From CALAZP01 sp964410725 (lineage in GTDB: Bacteria > Bacteroidota > Bacteroidia > Chitinophagales > Saprospiraceae): DNA of 64,000 nucleotides. A program made the translations under genes and the position numbers. Shown one piece after another: positions 7,583-16,439 of this stretch; positions within the stretch are counted from its first letter, which is position 1, and each line of letters begins with the position of its first letter. The notes beneath the pieces are model-generated. The model saw only the letters and a list, made by a program, of their open reading frames with translations, made no database searches and had not been told where the DNA came from. The DNA is taken from assembly GCA_964410725.1 (NCBI GenBank), contig CAYPID010000001.1, forward strand, positions 248,001 through 312,000, read 5' to 3'.

Positions 7583-9055
7583 TTAAAATCTAGAACCTAT
7601 GGTAAACATCAATAGATTTCTTTGATAGTTTTTATCCACTAAAGGCTGTGGAACATCTGGCAAATCTATATAATATGGCGCATACCTTTGATTATTAGAG
7701 GTGTTTCTATACCCCAAGTCTAAATAGAAATTGCTGAATCTGTATCCCAACCCTAAATGAAGCCCCAAAATTTCTGTGACATCTCCTGAATAGGCAGAAG
7801 GGAAATAACTTAAGCCTCCTCTAAACCTAAAATTATCCAGAGCAATTTCGCCTCCTAATTTAATATTTATAGCCTCTGTAAGAAACTCTCCCACTTCTGC
7901 ATTGGCCACCAGTTCATCTTGAGGGAAATCGGAAAACTTGAATCTAGCACTCCCATAATTTAAATACATGATTTGTCCTGTAATAAATCCTGATTTACCA
8001 ATTATATATCCGAAATCAGCCATCGCTTTCCAAGGTGTAATTATCGAATAAGAGAATAAACCATCTGGAGTCGCACCTTCACCCGTTATTAAATCTCCAT
8101 CCAAATAAGTATACTCCATAGTATTTCTATAGGTATCTTCTAAATTTAAGATGGTAGGGGAATGAAAAGCCATACCAAATCTGAAGGCCTGACTAAATCT
8201 CACAATCATTCCTAACTTTAAATTAATTCCCAAACCAGTTGTCGTCAAATTCTCGCGAACTTCTAAGTTTTGGAAATACGGAATATTGCCATCTAAACCT
8301 TCACCAGGATCTTCTTCCGTATATATTTTATACCTATTGAAAGTAACAAAAGGAATGCCCACTGTAGCTCCAAGCATGACTTTCTCGTCCACGTTTGCGC
8401 CCAAAGAAAGGACAAATTCATTAACAGAACCTGAGGTATTGATTTCCTGACTTTTATATACTAGTTCATCTGGTGCTTCATCGTAGTCTATTCCATAATA
8501 GTCTTCACTCTCGTAATAAATCATAGATTGAGCATCAGAAGCCATACCCGCATCAAAATGATCAACTCCGAAAGTATTCGCCAGGTTTTGGTACCACTGC
8601 ATGATTGAGCCCTTGGATAAACCAGAATAGTTGAATTGCTGATTAAAATTGGATAATTGATTGAAACCTAAGGCAAAGTTAAACGTCTCAATTTTACTAC
8701 TGCCTCTGGGTTGTGATCCGAATACCATTCCGAAGCCTGGTAAAGTAAACTTGACCTGATCTGTGAAAAGTTCCCCTGGTACATCTGTGTTCAATAATTC
8801 GGCTCCAACCGTTTGCAGGCTAAAAGTTGGGCTAAACATTAGTTCATTCCCCCTATAGAGGGCCACTCCAGCTGGATTGCCACTAGTAGTTGAAAAGTCT
8901 GCTCCCAAACTATTAAGAGAGCCCCCAACACCTAAAGCTCTTGCTGTTGATACATCCGTTTGAAAAGAATACCGGACAATATCATCTAGCCCCTGGGTGT
9001 GGGCAACCCAAGAAAAACCTACTCCTAAAAAGTAGGTGATTATAAATTTTTTCAT
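7583..9055 (-). CDS. FadL/OmpP1-like outer-membrane protein
   Basis: A 490-residue protein with a signal peptide (MKKFIITYFLGVGFSWVAHTQ). The mature start, DIVRYSFQTDVSTARALGVG followed by SLGADFSTTSGNPAGVALYR, is the hallmark of the Bacteroidota branch of the OMPP1/FadL/TodX barrels. The rest alternates aromatic and small residues as in beta-strands and ends in Phe (LLMFTIGSRF). FadL-type channels let hydrophobic compounds diffuse across the outer membrane; the substrate of this branch, sometimes labelled 'hemin receptor', is not known, and no heme-binding motif is visible. It starts 3 bases after the stop of the low-complexity secreted protein upstream, so the two are cotranscribed. The fadD acyl-CoA ligase gene lies about 7 kb away and cannot be tied to it. 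Confidence 0.82.
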   Translation of the reverse strand: MKKFIITYFLGVGFSWVAHTQGLDDIVRYSFQTDVSTARALGVGGSLNSLGADFSTTSGNPAGVALYRGNELMFSPTFSLQTVGAELLNTDVPGELFTDQVKFTLPGFGMVFGSQPRGSSKIETFNFALGFNQLSNFNQQFNYSGLSKGSIMQWYQNLANTFGVDHFDAGMASDAQSMIYYESEDYYGIDYDEAPDELVYKSQEINTSGSVNEFVLSLGANVDEKVMLGATVGIPFVTFNRYKIYTEEDPGEGLDGNIPYFQNLEVRENLTTTGLGINLKLGMIVRFSQAFRFGMAFHSPTILNLEDTYRNTMEYTYLDGDLITGEGATPDGLFSYSIITPWKAMADFGYIIGKSGFITGQIMYLNYGSARFKFSDFPQDELVANAEVGEFLTEAINIKLGGEIALDNFRFRGGLSYFPSAYSGDVTEILGLHLGLGYRFSNFYLDLGYRNTSNNQRYAPYYIDLPDVPQPLVDKNYQRNLLMFTIGSRF

Positions 9056-9058
9056 TTT

Positions 9059-10207
9059 TTAGTTATTGCCTCTTCTTGAACTAGTCCTTACTCCGCCAGA
9101 AGAAGACCTAGTCGTGGAGGAAGAACTTCTAGAAGGTGGTGAAACAGATCTACTTGGTGTAGTTGATGACCGACTTACCCCAGAAGGAGATCTTGTAGGA
9201 GCAGTAGTTCTATTGTTGAATCTACTCGTGCTTGGTAGTGAGGTTCGCGGCGAAGCTGACTGAGGAGTTGCTGACCTTCTGGTAGTTCCTATTGCCCGGT
9301 TGCCATTGCTTGGCCTCGAAATAGTTCTATTTCTATCGTATATGGTTCCTGCTGAAGTAGGTAATTTTTGTTCGCCATTTATTCTTGTTCTGGAAGCAGG
9401 TCTAGATGGATTTGAATTAATAGTTGATTGGCGCCTTGGTGCAGTCAAGGTAGAGCCAGCGACCGTTCGGTTAGTATTGGTTCTTACCCCACCTGTAGGA
9501 ACAGCTGCTTCAGGCCTTCTTCCATCATTTAATCTTGGTAAATAATTAGAAGTATTTCCTCTCCTTCCAAAGTAAGTTCTGGAATTATCAACTATATTAA
9601 TTTGATTATTTTGGATATAGGTGTTGCCGCCTCCCCAAGTCGGATAAAATCCACCGAATGAACCAAATCCCCATCCAGAATAAGGATTAAAGAAGTTTCT
9701 TCCTCCCCAGCCAAATCCTGCGTAAGGACTTCCAAATCCAAAGTTTCTTCCATAACCAATGGCCCCATAACCATAGTCATTCCAAAATAAACTTGGAGAA
9801 TTCATCCAACTTCTATAATTCCAATAATTCAATCTCCTAAATCGATTATAAGACCATGGATTGTTATGTATTAATAGCGTTACACCTGGTGCCATCATCA
9901 CCATTGAAGGATCGTAGTACCACATGTCCGCGTAAAATGGATCAAAGTAATTGAATCCATACATAGGTCTGTGGAATCTTCTTATTCTGGCAGTATAGTA
10001 ATAATCATAATCGTCATAGCCCTCCTGATAATCTGTATCGTAGTACCCATCAACATCATCAGCATATATTTGATTTGATTCAGCATAAGTAGACGCAACA
10101 GCCTGGGCTGGCTTATCCTGGCTTGGATCAAAATAAATATCATCGTATTGAGCGAAAGCTGAAACAAACACTAAACTAAAAATTGCTGGTAATATTGCCT
10201 TTTTCAT
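9059..10207 (-). CDS. Secreted low-complexity protein, partner of the FadL-like gene
   Basis: No known function. The 382-residue product starts with a signal peptide (MKKAILPAIFSLVFVSAFAQ). Three zones follow: an acidic, Asp/Tyr-rich stretch (about 20-72) with DDYDYYY; a zone rich in Trp, Tyr, Asn, Phe and Gly (about 75-210) with repeated short GYG/GFG motifs; and a Ser/Arg/Thr/Pro-rich, strongly basic tail (about 215-382) with many SRS and TRS repeats. The tail has no predicted fold and looks disordered. The sharp charge change along the protein suggests a surface or matrix role, or binding to anionic polymers. The gene is first in a two-gene operon with the FadL-like gene, and it is divergent from proS. 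Confidence 0.8.
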   Translation of the reverse strand: MKKAILPAIFSLVFVSAFAQYDDIYFDPSQDKPAQAVASTYAESNQIYADDVDGYYDTDYQEGYDDYDYYYTARIRRFHRPMYGFNYFDPFYADMWYYDPSMVMMAPGVTLLIHNNPWSYNRFRRLNYWNYRSWMNSPSLFWNDYGYGAIGYGRNFGFGSPYAGFGWGGRNFFNPYSGWGFGSFGGFYPTWGGGNTYIQNNQINIVDNSRTYFGRRGNTSNYLPRLNDGRRPEAAVPTGGVRTNTNRTVAGSTLTAPRRQSTINSNPSRPASRTRINGEQKLPTSAGTIYDRNRTISRPSNGNRAIGTTRRSATPQSASPRTSLPSTSRFNNRTTAPTRSPSGVSRSSTTPSRSVSPPSRSSSSTTRSSSGGVRTSSRRGNN

Positions 10208-10216
10208 ACTAAATGG

Positions 10217-10249
10217 TTTGATTGTACAACACCTAAATTATTACTTTTG
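10217..10249 (+). promoter_or_regulatory. Promoter of proS
   Basis: TTTG (10217-10220), 21 bases and TACTTTTG (10242-10249) match the Bacteroidota consensus. It lies within the region that an upstream start of proS would need to be coding, which supports the later start at 10317. Confidence 0.6.
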
Positions 10250-10316
10250 TCCTTCTATTTTAGTTAAAACTTATTTAAAGTTTTTTCTCAAGAAGTTAAA
10301 ATTAATAAAAATATAC

Positions 10317-11783
10317 ATGTCAAACGCAATTACTCCCAAAAACCAAAACTATGCACAATGGTATATCGACATTGTAAAAAGGGCAGGTTTAGCTGACAAC
10401 TCTGCTGTAAGAGGTTGTATGGTAATCAAACCATATGGTTTTGCAATATGGGAAAAAATGAAAAACCAGTTAGATCTTATGTTTAAGGAAACTGGCCATC
10501 AAAATGCATATTTTCCCCTTTTTATACCGAAGAGCTTTCTTAGTCGGGAAGCTGAGCATGTTGAGGGATTTGCCAAAGAGTGTGCTGTGGTTACTCATCA
10601 TAGGTTAATGAATAATCCTGATGGACCGGGTATTATAGTTGATCCCTCCGCCAAATTAGAAGAGGAACTCATCGTCCGGCCTACTTCGGAAACGATTATT
10701 TGGCATACCTACAAGGATTGGATTAAATCCTACAGAGATTTGCCTCTTCTTATCAATCAATGGGCGAATGTAGTCCGCTGGGAAATGAGAACCAGACTAT
10801 TTTTAAGAACTGCTGAGTTTTTATGGCAAGAAGGTCATACCGCGCATGCCACTCAAGCAGAAGCTGAGGCCGAAGCCAAGCTGATGCAAGAGGTATATGC
10901 TACTTTTGCCGAACAACACATGGCAATGCCAGTTATTCGGGGAGTTAAAACAGCTTCTGAAAGATTTGCTGGAGCGGAAGAAACCTATACTATCGAAGCT
11001 TTAATGCAAGACGGGAAAGCATTACAAGCAGGAACTTCACATTTTTTGGGACAGAATTTTGCTCGAGCTTTTGATGTTAAATTTTTGAATGAAAACAACA
11101 AAGAAGAATTGGTTTGGGCTACTTCTTGGGGCGTATCCACCCGATTAATTGGAGGGTTAATAATGACCCATTCCGATGACCAGGGTTTGGTACTTCCCCC
11201 TAAACTTGCTCCTATTCAAGTGGTGATTATCCCCATTCCAAAAAGAAATAGTGCTATTGATGAGGTGGCCATAAAATTAACAAAGGAACTCAATGTACAG
11301 GGAATAACTGTTCAATACGATACAGACGAAAAGCAAAGACCCGGTTATAAATTTGCTGAAAATGAACTAAAAGGTATTCCCGTGAGGATAGGTATAGGAA
11401 ATCGTGACTTAGAGGCTGGGCAGGTAGAAGTAGCCAGAAGAGATACAAAAACCAAATCTATGATGCCTATCGATGGTTTAGCTACATCCATTCAACATCT
11501 TCTGGATGATATTCAAAAAAATCTATTTGAAAACGCTAAGAACTTCCGAAACGAACACACAACTTATGCGGAAAACTTCAGCGATTTTCGGGAAATCCTC
11601 GATCAAAAAGGAGGATTTATAGAAGCCCACTGGGATGGAACACCTGAAACAGAAAATGAAATCAAGCTAAAAACTAAAGCGACCATTCGGTGTATTCCAA
11701 ATGATCAGGACAAAAGCCCCGGTAAATGCGTTTATTCGGGTCAACCGTCAAAAGGAAAGGTATTATTTGCCAAAGCTTATTAA
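10317..11783 (+). CDS. proS: Prolyl-tRNA synthetase (eukaryote/archaea-like type)
   Basis: It charges tRNA-Pro with proline. The ATG at 10317 gives 488 residues, the length of the compact ProRS type without the bacterial editing insertion. The class II motifs are visible: motif 2 around RWEMRTRLFLRTAEFLWQEG, motif 3 in the GGLIMTHSDDQGLVLPP region. The anticodon-binding domain starts near QVVIIPIPKR, and the special C-terminal domain (ProRS-C1 type) ends in Tyr (GKVLFAKAY), a known trait of this type. A longer frame from 10218 adds 33 residues rich in Lys/Phe/Leu that overlap the promoter and are not family-like. The N-terminal SNAITPKNQNYAQWYIDIVK matches the family start well. Confidence 0.96.
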   Translation: MSNAITPKNQNYAQWYIDIVKRAGLADNSAVRGCMVIKPYGFAIWEKMKNQLDLMFKETGHQNAYFPLFIPKSFLSREAEHVEGFAKECAVVTHHRLMNNPDGPGIIVDPSAKLEEELIVRPTSETIIWHTYKDWIKSYRDLPLLINQWANVVRWEMRTRLFLRTAEFLWQEGHTAHATQAEAEAEAKLMQEVYATFAEQHMAMPVIRGVKTASERFAGAEETYTIEALMQDGKALQAGTSHFLGQNFARAFDVKFLNENNKEELVWATSWGVSTRLIGGLIMTHSDDQGLVLPPKLAPIQVVIIPIPKRNSAIDEVAIKLTKELNVQGITVQYDTDEKQRPGYKFAENELKGIPVRIGIGNRDLEAGQVEVARRDTKTKSMMPIDGLATSIQHLLDDIQKNLFENAKNFRNEHTTYAENFSDFREILDQKGGFIEAHWDGTPETENEIKLKTKATIRCIPNDQDKSPGKCVYSGQPSKGKVLFAKAY

Positions 11784-11788
11784 TTTTC

Positions 11789-11820
11789 GAGTCTTTTGGC
11801 GTCATCTCGCGCCAAAACTC
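11789..11820 (+). terminator. Hairpin after proS
   Basis: GAG-tc-TTTTGGCG and CGCCAAAACTC pair in an 11-base-pair stem with a two-base bulge, starting 5 bases after the proS stop. There is no T-run after it, so it is a weak rho-independent terminator or an mRNA 3'-end stabiliser. Confidence 0.4.
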
Positions 11821-11842
11821 AAGGTCTGTGTTATAAATTGCA

Positions 11843-11850
11843 TAGTTTTG
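11843..11850 (+). promoter_or_regulatory. Possible -7 box for comM
   Basis: TAGTTTTG fits TAnnTTTG and ends 13 bases before the comM ATG, implying a very short leader. No clear -33 box is present. Confidence 0.4.
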
Positions 11851-11863
11851 CTAAAAACAGACT

Positions 11864-13423
11864 ATGTTAGTTAAAACCTTTACGAGTGCACTTGAGGGAG
11901 TAGATGCTAGAACCATTACCGTAGAAGTTAACGCTGGAGGCAATGTAGTTGTGGGCAAACAGTTTTATTTTATGGTTGGCCTACCTGATAACGCCGTAAA
12001 AGAAGGTTTTCAAAGAATTGATTCCGCATTTAGAAATATAGGCTACCGAATGATGCGGATGAAAACGGTCATCAATCTGGCCCCTGCCAATATTCGGAAA
12101 GAAGGCTCGGCTTATGACCTACCGTTAGCCATTGGAATTCTAGCAGCCACTGGACAGATAAAAACTGATCACCTAAAGGACTTCTTAATGATTGGTGAAC
12201 TCTCTCTGGATGGCAGTCTAAGGCCCGTTAGAGGTGCCCTGCCTATAGCCATACAGGGCAGAAAGGATGGATTTAAGGCTCTTTTATTGCCCAAAGAAAA
12301 TGCTCGAGAAGCTGCCATAGTCAACGATATAGATGTCTATGGAATTACTGATTTAAAAAGTGCTATTCAAATAGTTACTGGACAATCTACAATTGCCCCG
12401 ACAGTCGTCGAAACCAGAGCAGAATTTGATTATAACCAGATGGAATGGGAAGTAGATTTTGCCGATGTAGCTGGCCAAGAAAATATAAAGCGGGCGCTTG
12501 AAATAGCAGCAGCAGGCAACCACAATGCGGTCCTTATTGGTCCTCCAGGCGCTGGTAAAACAATGCTAGCCAGAAGATTGCCAACCATTTTGCCACCACT
12601 TAACTTACATGAAGCACTGGAAACTACCAAAATACATTCTGTTGCCGGAATTTTACCTCAGGATGCTTCTCTTATTGCCAAAAGACCATTTCGTTCTCCT
12701 CATCATACTACTTCGGCCATAGCACTATTCGGGGGGGGAACCAACCCTATGCCGGGAGAAATATCCCTTGCACATAATGGCGTTCTATTTCTAGATGAAA
12801 TGCCCGAGTTTTCCAAATATGCCTTAGAAGTTATGCGACAACCCCTAGAAGAAAGAAAGGTCACCATCTCTAGAGCCAAAACTACGCTTTCCTATCCAGC
12901 CAATCTTATGTTAATCGCCTCCATGAATCCTTGCCCATGCGGTTTCTATAACCACCCTGAAAAAGAATGTGTATGCCCACCTGGATTGGTCCGAAAATAC
13001 TTAAATAAAATATCAGGTCCTTTACTGGATAGAATCGATCTACATGTTGAGGTTACTCCCGTATCCTATGATAAAATCACACAGAATAATCAAATGAATG
13101 AAACCAGCGCCACAATTAGAGAACGGGTCATTAAAGCGAGGCAACTCCAACAAAACAGATATAAAGATTATCCTGGAATACACAGTAACGCTCAAATGAC
13201 TCCAAAAATGGTTCAATCCATTTGTCAGCTACCAAGTGCCGGTTTAATCCTTCTAAAAAAAGCCATGGAGAAATTACAACTCTCTGCAAGAGCCTACGAC
13301 AGAATTTTAAAAGTTGCGAGAACAGCTGCTGATTTGGCGGAAAGCGAGGAAATTAAAATTGAACACCTTGCAGAGGCTATTCACTACAGAAGTCTTGACC
13401 GTGAAAACTGGTCTGAACTGTAG
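11864..13423 (+). CDS. comM: ComM/YifB-family Mg-chelatase-like AAA+ ATPase
   Basis: In Vibrio and Haemophilus ComM is a hexameric helicase that extends recombination branches during natural transformation; in other bacteria the role is less clear. The 519-residue product has the full family layout: an N-terminal Lon-protease-like S5 fold domain (about 1-170), the AAA+ core with Walker A GPPGAGKT (226-233) and Walker B GVLFLDEMPEF (about 306-316), and a C-terminal Mg-chelatase domain. The Cys-rich patch NPCPCGFYNHPEKECVC (about 356-371) is the family's zinc-binding loop. It is a single gene, convergent with the GHMP kinase gene with only 5 bases between the stops. No competence pilus genes lie nearby, so a role in DNA uptake here is only inferred from the family. 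Confidence 0.94.
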   Translation: MLVKTFTSALEGVDARTITVEVNAGGNVVVGKQFYFMVGLPDNAVKEGFQRIDSAFRNIGYRMMRMKTVINLAPANIRKEGSAYDLPLAIGILAATGQIKTDHLKDFLMIGELSLDGSLRPVRGALPIAIQGRKDGFKALLLPKENAREAAIVNDIDVYGITDLKSAIQIVTGQSTIAPTVVETRAEFDYNQMEWEVDFADVAGQENIKRALEIAAAGNHNAVLIGPPGAGKTMLARRLPTILPPLNLHEALETTKIHSVAGILPQDASLIAKRPFRSPHHTTSAIALFGGGTNPMPGEISLAHNGVLFLDEMPEFSKYALEVMRQPLEERKVTISRAKTTLSYPANLMLIASMNPCPCGFYNHPEKECVCPPGLVRKYLNKISGPLLDRIDLHVEVTPVSYDKITQNNQMNETSATIRERVIKARQLQQNRYKDYPGIHSNAQMTPKMVQSICQLPSAGLILLKKAMEKLQLSARAYDRILKVARTAADLAESEEIKIEHLAEAIHYRSLDRENWSEL

Positions 13424-13428
13424 TATCT

Positions 13429-14319
13429 TCAGGTCAAAAAGGTTAATGGTAGAATATTCCAACCCTTATTGGAAAAATAATTTCTGGTTTTATCTTCATC
13501 CCAACACAATCCCAACATAAAACCACCACCACCAGCGCCGCACAACTTCAAAGCCCAACCATCTTGTTCACGCTCTACCTCCCTAAATTCTGGGGTTATT
13601 AAATTTCTAAGTTCCTTAAATTGAAAGGTACTAATTGCTAACCACGATGCCTTTAATTTTTCAAAATCACCCTCTAATAATCCTTCAATAGCTTTATCTG
13701 TAGCTGGAATCCATCTATCGTAAATCGCACGCTCAAAAATCTTATCCTTTATAGCTTCGGTAAACCAGTGTACTAAAGGACCTGTCTTCCTTGAATGTCC
13801 CGTGTCTACCAAAAAAATATGACCCTGTGCGTCCCTTGGTAATTTTACCTCCACTTTTTCCATACGGTTACTCGAATGGACAAGAATAGGTTGGTTGACA
13901 AATGAAATTAAAGGGTCAAATCCAGAACTAGATTCGTGAAAGTAACTCTCTAATCTACCTAACTTTTCCTTTAATTGAACAAGATTGTCCTCATCTATAT
14001 GGCGTCCAAAGGAATCCAATAATGCAGCACAAAGTGCACCTGAACTTCCCATTCCGTAACCCTCCGGTATATTGGAATCAAAATAAAGCCCTTTTAACAA
14101 AGATGCTCCAAAACTTTGAGCATCTACAAAATCAAAAATATCCGTCTGTTGTAAATAGCGGCTAAATTCTTTTAAGTCTCTTTGATGAAACCCCTGTTCA
14201 TCTCCATATGACCATTGCCCAGAGTATAAAGAGAGCGGAGTGGCCAAGGCCCTACCTCCCATTAACACAGTATACTCTCCAATGAATAACAACTTAGAGG
14301 AATAAATCTTTTTATTCAT
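13429..14319 (-). CDS. GHMP kinase, GYDIA-like family
   Basis: A 296-residue member of the GHMP kinase superfamily (galactokinase, homoserine, mevalonate, phosphomevalonate kinases). The ATP-loop motif EGYGMGSSGALCAALL lies at about 86-101, the N-terminal substrate motif is LLFIGEYTVLMGG, and motif 3 is LCGAGGGGFMLGLCW near residue 265. The family is found in Bacteroidota and is related to mevalonate-pathway kinases. The exact substrate cannot be set from sequence, so an isoprenoid role is only suggested. A GTG at 14325 in frame would add two residues; ATG 14319 is chosen. It is downstream of rpsA and separated from it by a strong terminator, so it should have its own promoter, though I see no clear one in the 25-base gap beyond the hairpin. 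Confidence 0.85.
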   Translation of the reverse strand: MNKKIYSSKLLFIGEYTVLMGGRALATPLSLYSGQWSYGDEQGFHQRDLKEFSRYLQQTDIFDFVDAQSFGASLLKGLYFDSNIPEGYGMGSSGALCAALLDSFGRHIDEDNLVQLKEKLGRLESYFHESSSGFDPLISFVNQPILVHSSNRMEKVEVKLPRDAQGHIFLVDTGHSRKTGPLVHWFTEAIKDKIFERAIYDRWIPATDKAIEGLLEGDFEKLKASWLAISTFQFKELRNLITPEFREVEREQDGWALKLCGAGGGGFMLGLCWDEDKTRNYFSNKGWNILPLTFLT

Positions 14320-14333
14320 ACGCACTAATTAAA

Positions 14334-14370
14334 AAAATCCTGCCACTATACATGAAAGTAGCAGGATTTT
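14334..14370 (-). terminator. Terminator after rpsA
   Basis: AAAATCCTGC-c-ACT and AGT-a-GCAGGATTTT form a long stem around a 9-base loop, flanked by A and T runs. It sits 25 bases after the rpsA stop on the minus strand and before the GHMP kinase start, so it is a standard rho-independent terminator. Confidence 0.85.
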
Positions 14371-14395
14371 AAAAAAATAGCTGTTTTCCTAGTGA

Positions 14396-16336
14396 CTACT
14401 CTTCGTCAGAATCTTGAATCTTCTCCTTTAACTCAGAAAAGTCTGCTAAATCTCCTAAAGTAGATTTTTCAACACTTGATTGTGTCTTCTTAACGACTTT
14501 TTGGATTTCAGCTCTTTCCTTCGCCTTCTCCTCCTTTACTTTATCGTCAGCTTCTTTATTAATATCTTCAAGATATCTAAGATGACTCACTAAAATTCTC
14601 TTCTCATCTCTATTGAATTCAATAACCTTAACGGTGATGACCTCATCAATTTCAGCCATTTGACCATCGACTTTCTTCAAGTGTTTACTTGGAGAGAAAG
14701 CTTCTAAGCCATAAGGCAATTGAACAATTGCTCCTCTATCCTCTTTTCTCAATACCGTAGCTTCATGGTAGCTTCCTACAGGAAATACTGTTTGGAATGT
14801 ATCCCATGGATTTTCTTCCAATTGCTTATGTCCAAGTGATAGTTTCCTGTTTTCGATATCAATTTCCAATATACTTACATCTATAGGAGCACCTACTTTG
14901 GTGTATTCAGATGGATGTCCGTATCTCTTTGTCCAAGACAAATCGGAAATATGAACCATTCCACCAATACCTTCTTCTAGTTCAACAAACACTCCATAGG
15001 GAGTAAGATTCTTAACCACTCCACTATGTTTGCTATTTAATGGATATTTGGTTTCAATGTCTGTCCATGGGTCCTTAGTTAATTGCTTTAAACTAAGAGA
15101 CATTTTTCTTTCCTCCTTATCTATAGTAACTACTTTAGCCTCGTATTCTTGGTCTAGCTTAAAGAATTCCCTGGCATTAATTGGTTGATTGCTCCAAGAA
15201 ACTTCACTTACGTGAATCAAACCTTCAACTCCTGGCTTAATTTCAAGGAAAGCACCGTAATCTTCTATATTTACAATCTTACCTTTAACTACAGACCCTT
15301 CTTGGATATCAGTATCTAAAACTTCCCATGGATGCGGCTGTAATTGCTTTAAACCTAAAGATATCCTCTTCTTATTCTCATCGAAATCAAGAACAGCAAC
15401 ATTAATTTTCTGATTTAATTCTAAGACCTCTGCAGGGTGGTTAATTCTACCCCAAGAAATATCAGTTATATACAACAGACCATCAACACCACCAAGATCA
15501 AGGAATGCACCAAAGTCAGTTAAGTTCTTAACCACTCCTTCTAAAACCTGTCCCTTTTCTAATCCACTAATGATGTGCTCTCGCTGTTCCGCCAAATCAC
15601 TTTCAATAAGTGCTTTGTGAGAAACCACTGCGTTCTTAATGGCCTCATTGATTTTAACCACTTTGAATTCCATGGTTTTACCAACATATATATCGTAATC
15701 TATGATTGGCTTAATATCAATCTGAGAACCCGGAAGGAAGGTTTCTAGACCACCACAATCAGCAATTAATCCACCTTTAGTCTTACTAATCACAGTACCT
15801 TTTATGACGGTACCATTAGTGTACGAATCAACGATTCTTTCCCAAGCGAGCAATAACTTAGCCTTTCTCCTAGACAAAATCAATTGACCTCTCGCATCTT
15901 CTTGCATCTCCACATAAACGTCGACATGATCTCCCACGTTTAAATCAGGGGTATCCCTAAATTCAGATAAAGGAACTAATCCATCAGACTTGAAGTTGAT
16001 GTCAAGTAATACATCTCCATCTTGGATAGAAGTTACGCGACCGGAAACAATTTCATTTTCTATTAGAGAGGATAGGGTAGCAGAATATTCATCATCCATT
16101 TTAGAACGCTGCTCTGATGTATAAACAGCAGTTTGCCTCGCTCCTCCCGTCCAATCGTAATCATCGTGAGCTGTTCCAGCAGCATAATCTACTTCCTCAG
16201 GTAATTCTAATTCGTCCTCATCTTCCTGCGAGGTTGAATCATCATCTTGGTTGGTTGCAGTTTGGTCATTCGACTCCACAACATTTTCATTTTCTTGAGG
16301 CGCCATTGCGTCCTCGTTGTTTTCTTCTGTTAGCAT
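14396..16336 (-). CDS. rpsA: 30S ribosomal protein S1
   Basis: S1 binds mRNA and helps load it on the 30S subunit. The 646-residue product has six S1 domains, at about 94-165, 180-245, 265-335, 350-420, 437-507 and 523-595. Domains 3-5 carry the RNA-binding pattern (DFGAFLDLGGVDGLLYITDI, DYGAFLEIKPGVEGLIHVSE, PYGVFVELEEGIGGMVHISD). The first two and the last are more diverged, as in other S1 proteins. An acidic, Glu/Asp/Gln-rich N-terminal stretch of about 85 residues, predicted to be disordered, makes it longer than E. coli S1 (557 residues) and is common in Bacteroidota. The C-terminal tail is charged. In this phylum S1 is thought to matter for initiation on mRNAs lacking Shine-Dalgarno sites, which fits the weak SD sites seen here. 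Confidence 0.96.
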   Translation of the reverse strand: MLTEENNEDAMAPQENENVVESNDQTATNQDDDSTSQEDEDELELPEEVDYAAGTAHDDYDWTGGARQTAVYTSEQRSKMDDEYSATLSSLIENEIVSGRVTSIQDGDVLLDINFKSDGLVPLSEFRDTPDLNVGDHVDVYVEMQEDARGQLILSRRKAKLLLAWERIVDSYTNGTVIKGTVISKTKGGLIADCGGLETFLPGSQIDIKPIIDYDIYVGKTMEFKVVKINEAIKNAVVSHKALIESDLAEQREHIISGLEKGQVLEGVVKNLTDFGAFLDLGGVDGLLYITDISWGRINHPAEVLELNQKINVAVLDFDENKKRISLGLKQLQPHPWEVLDTDIQEGSVVKGKIVNIEDYGAFLEIKPGVEGLIHVSEVSWSNQPINAREFFKLDQEYEAKVVTIDKEERKMSLSLKQLTKDPWTDIETKYPLNSKHSGVVKNLTPYGVFVELEEGIGGMVHISDLSWTKRYGHPSEYTKVGAPIDVSILEIDIENRKLSLGHKQLEENPWDTFQTVFPVGSYHEATVLRKEDRGAIVQLPYGLEAFSPSKHLKKVDGQMAEIDEVITVKVIEFNRDEKRILVSHLRYLEDINKEADDKVKEEKAKERAEIQKVVKKTQSSVEKSTLGDLADFSELKEKIQDSDEE

Positions 16337-16378
16337 TGAAAGAATGCTTTTAAGGGTTAAGTAATATTTTTAGCGGTG

Positions 16379-16386
16379 CAAATGTA
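16379..16386 (-). promoter_or_regulatory. Possible -7 box for rpsA
   Basis: On the minus strand TACATTTG fits TAnnTTTG and lies 42 bases before the rpsA ATG, in the divergent gap with fadD. The -33 region has no TTTG, so the assignment rests on one element. Confidence 0.4.
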
Positions 16387-16439
16387 CTCTTTTTATTGAG
16401 AATAATGTATTTTCCGAGTTAAATTAAACCCTTGAAGCT

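Noticed and set aside
7565..7590. Hairpin between dapA and the FadL-like gene (AAAAC/GTTTT)
   Set aside because: The stem has only five base pairs and overlaps the stop codon, so it is not a convincing terminator.
10218..10316. 33-residue N-terminal extension of proS
   Set aside because: It overlaps the predicted promoter, is low-complexity Lys/Phe/Leu, and the family starts at the ATG at 10317.
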